A DNA stretch of 64,000 nt from UBA1941 sp046329555 (lineage in GTDB: Bacteria > Bacteroidota > Bacteroidia > Chitinophagales > LD1): assembly GCA_046329555.1 (NCBI GenBank), contig JAXLUK010000002.1, forward strand, positions 372,001 to 436,000, given 5' to 3'. Below the pieces are notes generated by a model. That model saw nothing but the letters and a program-made list of their open reading frames with translations, was not told the DNA's origin and did not search any database. Numbering within the stretch: the first letter of the stretch is position 1; each line of letters opens with the position of its first letter. Below are positions 1 to 7,959 of the stretch, in pieces. The position numbers and the translations under genes are program-made.

Positions 1-770
1 TAGTAGCCGCAGCACTTCAAAAACAGGTAACCCGTGACTTTGGGCCCATCTGGCATGTACAAGCCACTATTGACGCTTTTGCGCAGCTATCAGATGTGCC
101 GCTAGGTTATTGGCCGGTTATTATTCAAGATAAAATTGATGATCCCACGGCAGCAGGTTATCACGACGACGACCACCACCAGCCGTATGCCCTGGTGCAG
201 TATTCGCGCACGTGGAGTTTAACGGCAAGTCATGAAGTTTTAGAAATGCTCTGCGATCCCTTTGGCAATCGTTTGGTAACGGCTAATTCGATTAAGAAGG
301 GACAAGGCCGCGTTCGATATCTGGTAGAAGTTTGCGACCCCAGTGAAGATGATGTGTTTGCCTATTCAGTGAATGGTATATTAGTGAGTGATTTTTATAC
401 ACCCAATTATTTTGATCCCGTAACAGCGCCCGGGGTGAGGTATAGTTTCACTGGCGCTATTAAGCGGCCGATGCAGATTTTGAAAGGCGGATATCTCAGC
501 TGGTTAAATCCTGCGGATGGCGAATGGTATCAGGCTACTTTTTTCGGAACGAAGCAAAGTATCAGAAAATTGAGTCAAATGAACTCCATGACGGGAAGTT
601 TGCGCAGTCGAATTGACCGTTTGACTCCGTTAGCCTTATTAACCGAAGGCAGTAAGAACAAAAAGGTTTTGGAGCGAGCCAAGGCCGTAGAGCAGTTTAC
701 CACAAGAGCTGCGCGGGAACAAGGAAATCACCTCAGCAAACAGATCATGAAAATGATGAAGAAAGGATAA
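1..770 (+). CDS. Uncharacterised protein with S-H-E-V-L-E-M motif (5' end cut off)
   Basis: The reading frame is open from base 3, so the true start lies before the window; the first possible internal start is a GTG at 96. The visible part has an Asp/His-rich stretch (H-D-D-D-H-H), then a T-A-S-H-E-V-L-E-M-L-C-D-P segment and later Y-L-V-E-V-C-D-P and a V-S-D-F-Y-T-P-N-Y-F-D run. The His-Glu pair followed by a hydrophobic stretch and Asp-Pro resembles a metal-binding helix, but it is not a full HExxH zincin motif, so peptidase activity is only a guess. The C-terminus is basic and Lys-rich (K-M-M-K-K-G). It lies 23 bases before an M15 peptidase on the same strand and may be co-transcribed with it. 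No function is assigned. Confidence 0.75.
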   Translation, partial: VAAALQKQVTRDFGPIWHVQATIDAFAQLSDVPLGYWPVIIQDKIDDPTAAGYHDDDHHQPYALVQYSRTWSLTASHEVLEMLCDPFGNRLVTANSIKKGQGRVRYLVEVCDPSEDDVFAYSVNGILVSDFYTPNYFDPVTAPGVRYSFTGAIKRPMQILKGGYLSWLNPADGEWYQATFFGTKQSIRKLSQMNSMTGSLRSRIDRLTPLALLTEGSKNKKVLERAKAVEQFTTRAAREQGNHLSKQIMKMMKKG

Positions 771-793
771 TTAATCAGTAATAAATCAACATT

Positions 794-1261
794 ATGGCTA
801 TCAACTTAGAGCAAAACTTAAGTCCCAATTTCAAACTGCGTGAAATGCTAATTAGCGAAACAGCGCCCAGGTTAGGCATCACCGAGCAATACACACCATC
901 TGCGGCGGTTATTAATAATCTTACACAACTATGCGTAAACATCTTGCAGCCATTGCGCGACCGCACGCGAAAGAGTGTGAATGTGACCAGCGGCTATAGG
1001 TGCAAGCGGTTAAACGCAGCTATTGGCGGCGCGAAGAATAGTCAGCATTTGGTAGGACAGGCGGCTGATATTAACGTACCCAACAAAAGCACCGAGGAAT
1101 TATATCAGTATTTAAAAACCAGCGGGCTGCCTTTTGACCAATTGATTCAGGAGTTTGACAACTGGGTACATATCTCGTACAACCCCGGGCTTAAGCGACA
1201 GCGCGGGCAATGTTTACGGGCTGTGAAGATAGGCGGGCAGACGGCATATCAGGCAGATTAG
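794..1261 (+). CDS. M15-family D,D-carboxypeptidase-like peptidase
   Basis: A 155-residue protein of the peptidase M15 (M15_3) group, zinc enzymes that cut D-Ala-containing cross-links or stem peptides of peptidoglycan. The hallmark block is visible: S-G-Y-R-C-K-R-L-N-A-A-I-G-G around residues 67-80, then S-Q-H-L-V-G-Q-A-A-D-I (zinc His and Asp, about 83-93), and W-V-H-I-S-Y with the third zinc His near 126. It has no signal peptide and is single-domain, as in phage endolysins and prophage-derived members, so export would need a holin or another route. The typical family C-terminus (L-R-A-V-K-x-G-G-Q-T) is present just before the TAG, so the gene looks complete. It follows the truncated upstream gene by 23 bases. 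Confidence 0.85.
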   Translation: MAINLEQNLSPNFKLREMLISETAPRLGITEQYTPSAAVINNLTQLCVNILQPLRDRTRKSVNVTSGYRCKRLNAAIGGAKNSQHLVGQAADINVPNKSTEELYQYLKTSGLPFDQLIQEFDNWVHISYNPGLKRQRGQCLRAVKIGGQTAYQAD

Positions 1262-1335
1262 ATGAAGTGAGCCCTACCACCTATACCGTTAGCCGAAAAG
1301 GGAAAAGAGTAGGCGTAATAAAGTAAATCACACCA

Positions 1336-1674
1336 ATGAAATCGAAACTATTTTTTGTTGACTATGGCCTATCCGAAGGAGCCAATGTAGAAGTATCCGT
1401 TGCAGTCGGGAATTGCAATTTTTTTGACGGTTCAATGAACACATTCAAAGGAGCTACGAAGGAGATAAATGAAGCCAATTTAAAAGCCAACCTCGGCAAG
1501 TGGGATGGCAGTGAGATTAAAACGTTGTCGCTAATTGCACATCCCATTCCAGAGCCTGATATGGTGACGCTTGATGTGTATATCAATGGCAAAAAGGTTG
1601 GGGACACCTTATCAGGTGAACAAGATGAACAAGGATTCAATTTTATAGTACGCATCTCATTTGCAGAAAACTAA
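1336..1674 (+). CDS. Hypothetical protein, 112 aa
   Basis: A small acidic protein without signal peptide or membrane segment. It reads as a beta-rich single domain (alternating hydrophobic strands such as V-T-L-D-V-Y-I-N-G-K-K-V and F-N-F-I-V-R-I-S-F). I do not recognise the family. It ends 5 bases before the next gene, with a start at an ATG that is well placed for co-transcription. Its neighbours are an M15 peptidase upstream and two envelope proteins downstream, so a role with the envelope or as a partner of the peptidase is possible but unsupported. Confidence 0.6.
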   Translation: MKSKLFFVDYGLSEGANVEVSVAVGNCNFFDGSMNTFKGATKEINEANLKANLGKWDGSEIKTLSLIAHPIPEPDMVTLDVYINGKKVGDTLSGEQDEQGFNFIVRISFAEN

Positions 1675-1679
1675 ACCGT

Positions 1680-3050
1680 ATGAAAACAAAGCTATTAACA
1701 GCAGCAATTATAGCTTTAAGCTACAACAGCTTTTCACAAGATTCAGGAGTTGTAGAAATTGGCGAGCTAAAAACACCAAATGCTCCGGCATTTACACTTC
1801 TTGGCACATCTCCCAACGAAATAAGCAGACCAAAATCACTAAATGATTTAGAAGTTTCTGTATCCAACGCCTTTTTCAAAAATGGCCAATTCCAGATACC
1901 TACAAATTACGCTTTAGAAGCCTCTCCTTACTGGCTATTCAGAAAGCGTACCGTAGGGTTTAGAGAATGGTATAGCGCTAATAGCTGGCAGCAGTTTGTC
2001 CGCAACTTTAGCGTAAGTATTGGCACAAATACTCGAAAAGATGTCACGGATAGCAGCAAATTAATCCCTCAGATGGCAGTGGGATTCAGGACGCAAGTTT
2101 TTCCGTTGTTTACTTTCTCCAAGAATGATTTAAACCGCTTTGTTGAAGTACGCGAAGAAGTGCAAAAGAACAGCACGCTTCTTACCGTGATGAATACAGC
2201 AAACCAGGATATGGTCACTAATAGATATCTGGCAAAAGTAAACTCCCTACCAACTAAATCTGCACGCATTGACACCATTATCGAAAACACCATAACGGCG
2301 ATTAAGGACAGAAAGGGGAACTATCGTCTTTCGAAAAAAGCCTTCCAATATTATTTCGAAGATTTTATCAAGAAAATGCCAGATTCATTTTCAAATGTTG
2401 CGGAACTGGCTGGTTTTGTTCATTACATGGACTCTTTATCTGCTAGTTATATCGCGTCATCCATCAACTATGACGGCGCTTTACGACGACTGCGAGAAAC
2501 TTACAATGGGCCATCTGCATTGTTGCTAGAATTTGGCGGCGGCATCTCTTGGGAATACCCTACACAAATGATTGGATTTCAGAAGGCGCTAAAAGGCGGC
2601 TTTTGGTTAACTCCTACATATCGGACGCCTCACAACAAATTAGGACTACAAGGAGAAATCATGGTGATGTATCGGTTCCTGAAAGACTACCGAAAAACAG
2701 ATAGTACAACCAACTTTACCTCCCATGATTTGGGTGTAAGGGCTGTAATGAAGTATAAACGGCTATCCATTTCAGCAGAAGTAATCTATCGACACATCAA
2801 CTGGTATCAAAAGTTGACAGATGCCACCGGCTCAACTTTTTTTGCTCAAACTACAGCCTCAAGAAGCGATACTTGGAAGTACATGATTAATATAGACTAT
2901 CGACTTACAAACGGCATCGTTCTTAGCTATGCGATAGGCAAGGATTTCGACCAAAAGTCGGCGATGCAATCCGGCAATCTAATCAGTGCGCTCGGACTGA
3001 ATTTTGGTTTGTTTCCAGCCTTGTTAAAAGTTCCTTCATCAAATCAATAG
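1680..3050 (+). CDS. Hypothetical secreted/outer-membrane protein
   Basis: A 456-residue protein starting with a signal peptide (M-K-T-K-L-L-T-A-A-I-I-A-L-S-Y-N-S-F-S-Q). The middle third is helical and charged (about residues 150-290), and the C-terminal third has alternating aromatic and polar residues (L-G-V-R-A-V-M-K-Y-K-R-L-S-I-S-A-E-V-I-Y-R, then I-D-Y-R-L-T-N-G-I-V-L-S-Y-A-I-G), which suggests outer-membrane beta strands. No known family is recognised. It sits 5 bases after a 112-residue gene and 8 bases before a polytopic membrane protein, so the three are probably one transcript. By eye these genes are more A+T-rich than the kinase gene that follows, which would fit acquisition, but I could not measure this. 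Confidence 0.65.
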   Translation: MKTKLLTAAIIALSYNSFSQDSGVVEIGELKTPNAPAFTLLGTSPNEISRPKSLNDLEVSVSNAFFKNGQFQIPTNYALEASPYWLFRKRTVGFREWYSANSWQQFVRNFSVSIGTNTRKDVTDSSKLIPQMAVGFRTQVFPLFTFSKNDLNRFVEVREEVQKNSTLLTVMNTANQDMVTNRYLAKVNSLPTKSARIDTIIENTITAIKDRKGNYRLSKKAFQYYFEDFIKKMPDSFSNVAELAGFVHYMDSLSASYIASSINYDGALRRLRETYNGPSALLLEFGGGISWEYPTQMIGFQKALKGGFWLTPTYRTPHNKLGLQGEIMVMYRFLKDYRKTDSTTNFTSHDLGVRAVMKYKRLSISAEVIYRHINWYQKLTDATGSTFFAQTTASRSDTWKYMINIDYRLTNGIVLSYAIGKDFDQKSAMQSGNLISALGLNFGLFPALLKVPSSNQ

Positions 3051-3058
3051 GAATAAAT

Positions 3059-4336
3059 ATGTCTTCCGAACAAACTAAGCTAACCGACACCGTAAGAAAA
3101 TGGCGTTTGTTTTTTAACGATAGTAAAGAAATCATTATTGCCATTGCCTCTGTTTTATCTATTGCTGTTGCATTTCTTACTAAAGAATTGATAGGTAACC
3201 CATCCCTATTCATAAACCATTATTTAGTTGGCATCGAGTTTTTGAACATCATTGTGCTTCTATGGGGTATAATAGCCATTTCCACACAAAAAGATTTGGT
3301 AATCACGTCTGAATTTAATTACGGTGAACTTGAAGCACTTGAGACAACTACAGAGGATAAAAAGCTAAAGCGCGTTAACATCGACGACCGCGTTGAAAGA
3401 GTCAATAAGCTGGTACAACAATTTCGCGAGGCTATAAGAGGATTTGCAGTGGTTGTTTTACTGCTCTATGTCGTCCTTATGGTAATTGATTATGGCCGGA
3501 CAACAAGAATACCTCATGCGATAGCTGACTACAGTGGTCATATTACGATGTCGCCGAATGTGGATAGCGTCAATCAGATTGCCATCGAGAAAGACTTTAT
3601 AGAAAGCCAAAATTTTACTGAACTGGCTTTTAAGGCAACTAACCTGAATTCAATTAAAAAACTCATCAACGACTTTGTAGATAACGCATTCAATTTATAC
3701 AGCAGCGGTTTTATATATATTGCATTCACCGTACTATTCACGGTTACGCTGGAAGAAAAAACCCTAAAATCGAGAATTAACTACTGGTTGCCAATTTCAC
3801 TTGCATCTACTATCTGCCTATTCCATTTGCTGATTATCATCAACGGCTTTATGGGCTTAAACCTTGAAAAGTTAACGATTCTCGTTAGGATATTAAGTGG
3901 GCTCTTTGCTGCGGCAGGTTTCATGCTACTGTTCAGTCGCTTTATCAGCATGGAATGGTTTTTTGGAAAAGGTGAACAAATCCAAAAATACTTTTACTAC
4001 ATCGGTTCCATCGTAATTTTTCCGTTGTATGCTGTAGTCCAACCGCTATACGGTTTGTTTGATATAGAGGCTTCATCTATCAACTCATCTGTCTTTAAGG
4101 CAATTGTACTCACCACTTGTCTGGTTGGTAAAATATTTCTGGTTTTGTTTGTCTCCACCATTATAGACAAAAAGTGGCTTCACTCTTATCTTTATTTCCT
4201 ATTGCAGAACACTAATGCGATGAGTAACATTTCAAAGGGTATTTATAGCTTAGTTGGGAAAGATAGCAACCGTAACCCTGCCCCAGCTCGTAATGGTGAA
4301 CGGCCGGTGCCGCCTACGTTTGATGCGAGATCTTAA
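3059..4336 (+). CDS. Hypothetical polytopic membrane protein, 425 aa
   Basis: An integral inner-membrane protein with about eight hydrophobic segments (roughly residues 24-41, 58-75, 125-143, 213-231, 243-262, 272-292, 312-331 and 345-372). A charged cytoplasmic-type stretch with E-T-T-T-E-D-K-K-L-K-R lies between the second and third, and a larger soluble loop (about 145-210) follows the third. The tail after the last segment is polar and Pro/Arg-rich. I recognise no transporter signature. It follows a predicted beta-barrel protein by 8 bases, so an inner/outer membrane partnership is conceivable. Function unknown. Confidence 0.65.
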   Translation: MSSEQTKLTDTVRKWRLFFNDSKEIIIAIASVLSIAVAFLTKELIGNPSLFINHYLVGIEFLNIIVLLWGIIAISTQKDLVITSEFNYGELEALETTTEDKKLKRVNIDDRVERVNKLVQQFREAIRGFAVVVLLLYVVLMVIDYGRTTRIPHAIADYSGHITMSPNVDSVNQIAIEKDFIESQNFTELAFKATNLNSIKKLINDFVDNAFNLYSSGFIYIAFTVLFTVTLEEKTLKSRINYWLPISLASTICLFHLLIIINGFMGLNLEKLTILVRILSGLFAAAGFMLLFSRFISMEWFFGKGEQIQKYFYYIGSIVIFPLYAVVQPLYGLFDIEASSINSSVFKAIVLTTCLVGKIFLVLFVSTIIDKKWLHSYLYFLLQNTNAMSNISKGIYSLVGKDSNRNPAPARNGERPVPPTFDARS

Positions 4337-4443
4337 ACTTCGAGATCAATTTACTTCCTAAATTCTTCACTTTTTTAGACAATACCCACAACAGGGCGAA
4401 TAACCTGCTGCGGGCGCAGCGGCAACTTGCGTAAATTTCACCC

Positions 4444-6276
4444 ATGCAAGCCACCGAGTTTAAACAGCGTTATCATTTCGATCCGCACCACGATCTGATT
4501 GCAGAGGGTACCTATTCACGGGTATTCAGGGCGTTTGATCAATTGTTGCAACGCCAAATTTGCGTAAAGCTTTATCGCAAAGAATTCGTTTCCGGTTCGC
4601 CGCTGGTACGCGAATTGAGTCGTGCCGGCGTCTTCTTTCACCCTAACATTTGCGCCTTTTATGATCTTCTGGAAATTGAAGAAACCAATGTGCTGGGCGA
4701 AACAGAACCACAACCTATTGGCATTCTGGAATACATCAACGGCGGCACAATTACACAATATCTGCATGGAAAAAGCGATGATGTACTGCGACGGAAACTG
4801 ATTCGCGATTGTGTGAACGGACTGGTCTATCTTCATTCTTTACACCGTCCTCATTTCGATCTGAAACCAGAAAACATTCTGGTGAAAGAAGAAAATGGCG
4901 TTGCTACGGCAAAAATCACCGACTTCCTCAACAGCGAGAACCTGCATACGCGCACGGCTCCCAATTCTATCAGCACTGAAGCGCTGGCCTACAAAGCACC
5001 CGAATATTTTGAAGGGAAAAGCCGCGAAGCTACCACCAAGGCAGATATTTGGGCGCTTGGTTTGATTGTGTATGAAATTTTCACTGGTAAAAAACTGTTT
5101 TACCGCGAAGGCGATACTTCTGAAAAAATCATCCGCAATATCTGCTATGGCGATTACTACCCCTCGCTACACGAACTGCCTGAGCCATTCAAGTTATTTT
5201 GCGAGAAGTGTTTAATCAGAGATGAAGCCAATCGAAATATTTCCCTGGAAGAGCTGCTGATTATTCTGCAAATGCCGGCACCAGCAGCCATGCCCCGCCC
5301 GGAAAAAAAACCAGCTCAAAGCAGCAAGCCTGCCTTCGTTGAAACACCTCAGGAAAGCAGCGCTCCGAAAGCCGATATTCCAGCCACCCCAATAACTCCA
5401 ACACCCGCGCCACCCGCGCCTGCTACTCATCGGGTAAAGCGCAACTGGCTCATTCCCATTTCTCTTTTTGCACTATCCGGTTTAGCAGGTGGGCTTTGGT
5501 ATCTTTATCAATCGGAGAATCGCAATCGGGAACCCGCGGCTATGGCGGCTACTGTTGCAGCAGCGTCTGCCTTAACAGAAAAACCAACGCCTGCTGCAAC
5601 ACCAGCACCAGCAACAATAATTCACGACACCGTAAAATTAGTTCAGTTGGTAGAAACGCCAGCCCCGGTTCCGGCAAAAATGAGCAACGCCGTAGCCGTT
5701 GAAACACCAGCCTCTGGCAAACAACCTGTACTACCGGCTATTGATAACATGTGGGTTGGTAAGCCGTACTATGTAGATCTAAAAACACCGTTGCTTAGCA
5801 AGGAAGAATTTCAATTGGTAAGTGAAGAAGCGGCCATTACGGAATTAGGACAAAACACATTCTATATTAAACCGATGCAGGCTGGAGACGTTTTCGTTTC
5901 TGTTATCAATAAAAAAGATGCGAAAAAAGTAGCTGCAAAAAAGTATCGTGTACGCGATCAGAAAATGCCGGTTGCGACCATCGGCGACGATATTTTTGGC
6001 GGATTTGTTTCGCCTAAATTGTTGCTGGCTAAACTGACGTTGCAAGCGAAAGGTGAAGGCGGCAACTACCGTATCAAAAGTTTCCACCTAAGCTGTAAAT
6101 CGGGTAGTTGTGATGTCAATGATGCCTCTTCCGATAACGGCCGCTTCAATGAATCCATGATTCAAACCCTGCGTAATGTGAAACCGGGAGAGAAACTTTA
6201 TTTTGATAATATCATCGCTGAAGACGACCAAGGTCAACTGCTTCGCCTGAACGACATTCAGGTTACTACCTATTAA
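4444..6276 (+). CDS. Transmembrane Ser/Thr protein kinase with C-terminal GldM-like domain
   Basis: A 610-residue fusion. Residues 10-275 form a Hanks-type kinase: glycine loop E-G-T-Y-S-R-V at 21-27, ATP Lys in V-K-L-Y-R at 42, catalytic loop H-F-D-L-K-P-E-N at 137-144 (Phe in place of the Arg of HRD), D-F-L at 160-162 in place of D-F-G, and A-P-E at 185-187. The catalytic Asp139, Lys141, Asn144 and Asp160 are kept, so activity is plausible. A Pro/Ala-rich linker (280-330) leads to one membrane helix (335-356), a second Pro/Ala/Thr-rich linker (365-430), then a beta-rich region. From about residue 500 the R-V-R-D-x-K-M-P-V-A-T-I-G start, the N-x-R-F-N-E-S-M and Y-F-D-N-I-I-A-E segments match the GldM C-terminal pattern (PF12080 family). 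Topology puts the kinase in the cytoplasm and the GldM-like part in the periplasm. It seems to be transcribed alone. The domain match is by eye. Confidence 0.85.
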   Translation: MQATEFKQRYHFDPHHDLIAEGTYSRVFRAFDQLLQRQICVKLYRKEFVSGSPLVRELSRAGVFFHPNICAFYDLLEIEETNVLGETEPQPIGILEYINGGTITQYLHGKSDDVLRRKLIRDCVNGLVYLHSLHRPHFDLKPENILVKEENGVATAKITDFLNSENLHTRTAPNSISTEALAYKAPEYFEGKSREATTKADIWALGLIVYEIFTGKKLFYREGDTSEKIIRNICYGDYYPSLHELPEPFKLFCEKCLIRDEANRNISLEELLIILQMPAPAAMPRPEKKPAQSSKPAFVETPQESSAPKADIPATPITPTPAPPAPATHRVKRNWLIPISLFALSGLAGGLWYLYQSENRNREPAAMAATVAAASALTEKPTPAATPAPATIIHDTVKLVQLVETPAPVPAKMSNAVAVETPASGKQPVLPAIDNMWVGKPYYVDLKTPLLSKEEFQLVSEEAAITELGQNTFYIKPMQAGDVFVSVINKKDAKKVAAKKYRVRDQKMPVATIGDDIFGGFVSPKLLLAKLTLQAKGEGGNYRIKSFHLSCKSGSCDVNDASSDNGRFNESMIQTLRNVKPGEKLYFDNIIAEDDQGQLLRLNDIQVTTY

Positions 6277-6285
6277 TTTTGATAG

Positions 6286-6312
6286 AAGCCGTGGTATAAC
6301 GGGCTTTTTTTC
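6286..6312 (+). terminator. Probable terminator after the kinase gene
   Basis: A short stem A-G-C-C-G / C-G-G-(G)-C-T with an 8-base loop and one bulged G is followed by seven or more T. It lies 10 bases after the kinase stop codon and just before the SRP RNA gene, so it separates the two transcripts. The stem is short, so the call is moderate. Confidence 0.45.
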
Positions 6313-6323
6313 TATTTTCGCGC

Positions 6324-6421
6324 GGGGTTAGTACCATACGACCAGCTCCTGCATACTCCTCCAGGGCGGAAACGCAGCAAAGGTAAGCGGTTGAGCGGTG
6401 CGATATGGGTCACTAGCCCTA
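6324..6421 (+). ncRNA. ffs: Signal recognition particle RNA (small bacterial type)
   Basis: The RNA of the signal recognition particle binds Ffh and helps target membrane proteins to the translocon. The conserved apical domain is visible: C-C-A-G-G-G-C-G-G-A-A-A-C-G-C-A-G-C-A at about 6361-6379, with a GGAAAC-type tetraloop and the asymmetric A-G-C-A-A-A-G-G side. The ends pair: G-G-G-T-T-A-G-T at 6325-6332 with A-C-T-A-G-C-C-C at 6412-6419. A T-run follows immediately and should end transcription. A TATTTTCG box at 6313-6320 fits a Bacteroidota -7 element with a start near 6325. Exact ends are estimated from the pairing. Confidence 0.9.
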
Positions 6422-6431
6422 TTTTTTTGCC

Positions 6432-7904
6432 TTATGGCCACTGAATAGCGCCAATATCCGGCGGATTCGAACGCAGCGCATCATGCAAATCATCAGTAAC
6501 CGAAGTACTCACGCCGGCACGATACAGGGGCGAAGTGGTACTATCTGGCTGGTAATTATCTTCTGTTTCTCTTCTAAACTGTGGATCCTTATTGAAAACA
6601 CAGCCGTTATTAGCAGCCTGCACTAAATGAAATGAGTCTTCAGCAATACGCAACAAACAATTCTGAAAACTCACATTAGCTATATTTCGGGGCGAAAAGG
6701 CCAGTTCCGTTTGCAGCGTTCCATAAACCACGCAGTTAATCACATTGGCTGTTAACGGCCCGGGGCCGATAAGATTATCATCAATATCGGTTAAATATTC
6801 TGAAAAAGTGAGCGACTCGTTTTTATGATCAGTGTAGCGATTGTTGACATTCGCCATTGTGCAATGATTGAATTGATACGATCCGCCCAGAGCGCCAATA
6901 ACCATTTGTCCACCAGCACTGTGAAACAAACAATTGGTTGCAGTCAAAGTGCTGCGCAATGCCGTTAAACTGGTGCTGGAACAATTACGGATTATTGTTT
7001 TGGAAAGATTGATGACGGGAACAACGGCATAGGTGGCATAGTCTGCGATTTTGGAGTCAGTGACGCGCTTACTAGTGATGATGTTCAGAATATGTTCGTC
7101 GGAAAGGCCGAAGTAAGATTCATCGATGATGGTGTGCGTGAGGTTAACTTTGGCGCCGTATGTACTATTTCTTCCATACACAATACCAAACCATTGTCCG
7201 GGCTTACCAGCATAGGAGGCTTCCAGCCGCAAGCCCTGAAAAATGATACTGTCTGATAATGTGCCGTTACAGTTAAGTGTTCCGTTTACAGAAATAAGCG
7301 CATTGGGGCCCATGAAAATTTTCGTTCCTGCGTTGATATTTAACGTTGCTGCCGAACCTACTTCCAGTCCCGGAAAACTATCGCCTGATAAAATCACCAC
7401 TGGCTTATCATTCGGCAATGTTACTACCCCCGATGCAATGCGCTTGCCGCGATAGTAATGCGCATCTTGCCCGTATGCCTCTAATACCACTTGCTGCGTG
7501 GTGCCATTCGTCACAAACTCAATTTGATCAAACAACACCAGCGGATTATTGGTGTTGTTTGGATTTACGGTTACTTCTACAAAAACATAAATACTATCTT
7601 TCCCCAACACCTCCACATCCTGAAAGGAAGTCCCTGAAACGCCGTCCACATTAATTCGGAACTGATTTCCCTGCTGCTGCAGCAACTTAATGCTGCTAAT
7701 CTTAACGGCTTTGCTTTGCGTATTGCGTACCTTAAAAGCGCGGGTGGTAGAGCCCAGCGAAGTGAACACCGTATCAAATGATAAGGTATCAACGGAAAAA
7801 GATAATGCGCCCTTGGTAGCATATACTTCCTTCCTGCACGATGGCATCCACAGCGCCACCAATAACAATACCGCGCTAAGCGCACCAAGCAATCTGATTT
7901 TCAT
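6432..7904 (-). CDS. Right-handed parallel beta-helix lipoprotein
   Basis: A 490-residue protein with a lipoprotein signal (L-W-M-P-S-C, Cys at 23), so probably anchored to the outer membrane. After an Ig-like N-terminal part (about 30-150; F-D-T-V-F-T-S-L-G-S-T and R-A-F-K-V-R-N-T) comes a run of beta-helix coils with stacked Asn and hydrophobic residues (L-N-C-N-G-T-L, T-I-I-R-N-C-S-S, H-C-T-M-A-N-V-N). It ends with the D-I-G-A-I-Q-W-P motif, which is usual at the end of polysaccharide-binding or lyase-like beta-helix proteins in this phylum. No catalytic residues can be named. It lies 55 bases after the M43 protease on the same strand, and the two may form one transcript. Confidence 0.8.
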   Translation of the reverse strand: MKIRLLGALSAVLLLVALWMPSCRKEVYATKGALSFSVDTLSFDTVFTSLGSTTRAFKVRNTQSKAVKISSIKLLQQQGNQFRINVDGVSGTSFQDVEVLGKDSIYVFVEVTVNPNNTNNPLVLFDQIEFVTNGTTQQVVLEAYGQDAHYYRGKRIASGVVTLPNDKPVVILSGDSFPGLEVGSAATLNINAGTKIFMGPNALISVNGTLNCNGTLSDSIIFQGLRLEASYAGKPGQWFGIVYGRNSTYGAKVNLTHTIIDESYFGLSDEHILNIITSKRVTDSKIADYATYAVVPVINLSKTIIRNCSSTSLTALRSTLTATNCLFHSAGGQMVIGALGGSYQFNHCTMANVNNRYTDHKNESLTFSEYLTDIDDNLIGPGPLTANVINCVVYGTLQTELAFSPRNIANVSFQNCLLRIAEDSFHLVQAANNGCVFNKDPQFRRETEDNYQPDSTTSPLYRAGVSTSVTDDLHDALRSNPPDIGAIQWP

Positions 7905-7959
7905 AAATTATTCAAGCCGCAGCGCGGTAAAAACGGAGGAAAACTAAAATTATTTCTGC

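Noticed and set aside
1262..1326. About 20 in-frame codons after the M15 peptidase stop, in another frame, ending in a basic stretch
   Set aside because: Too short to support as a gene or as a frameshifted tail; the peptidase already has the usual family C-terminus.
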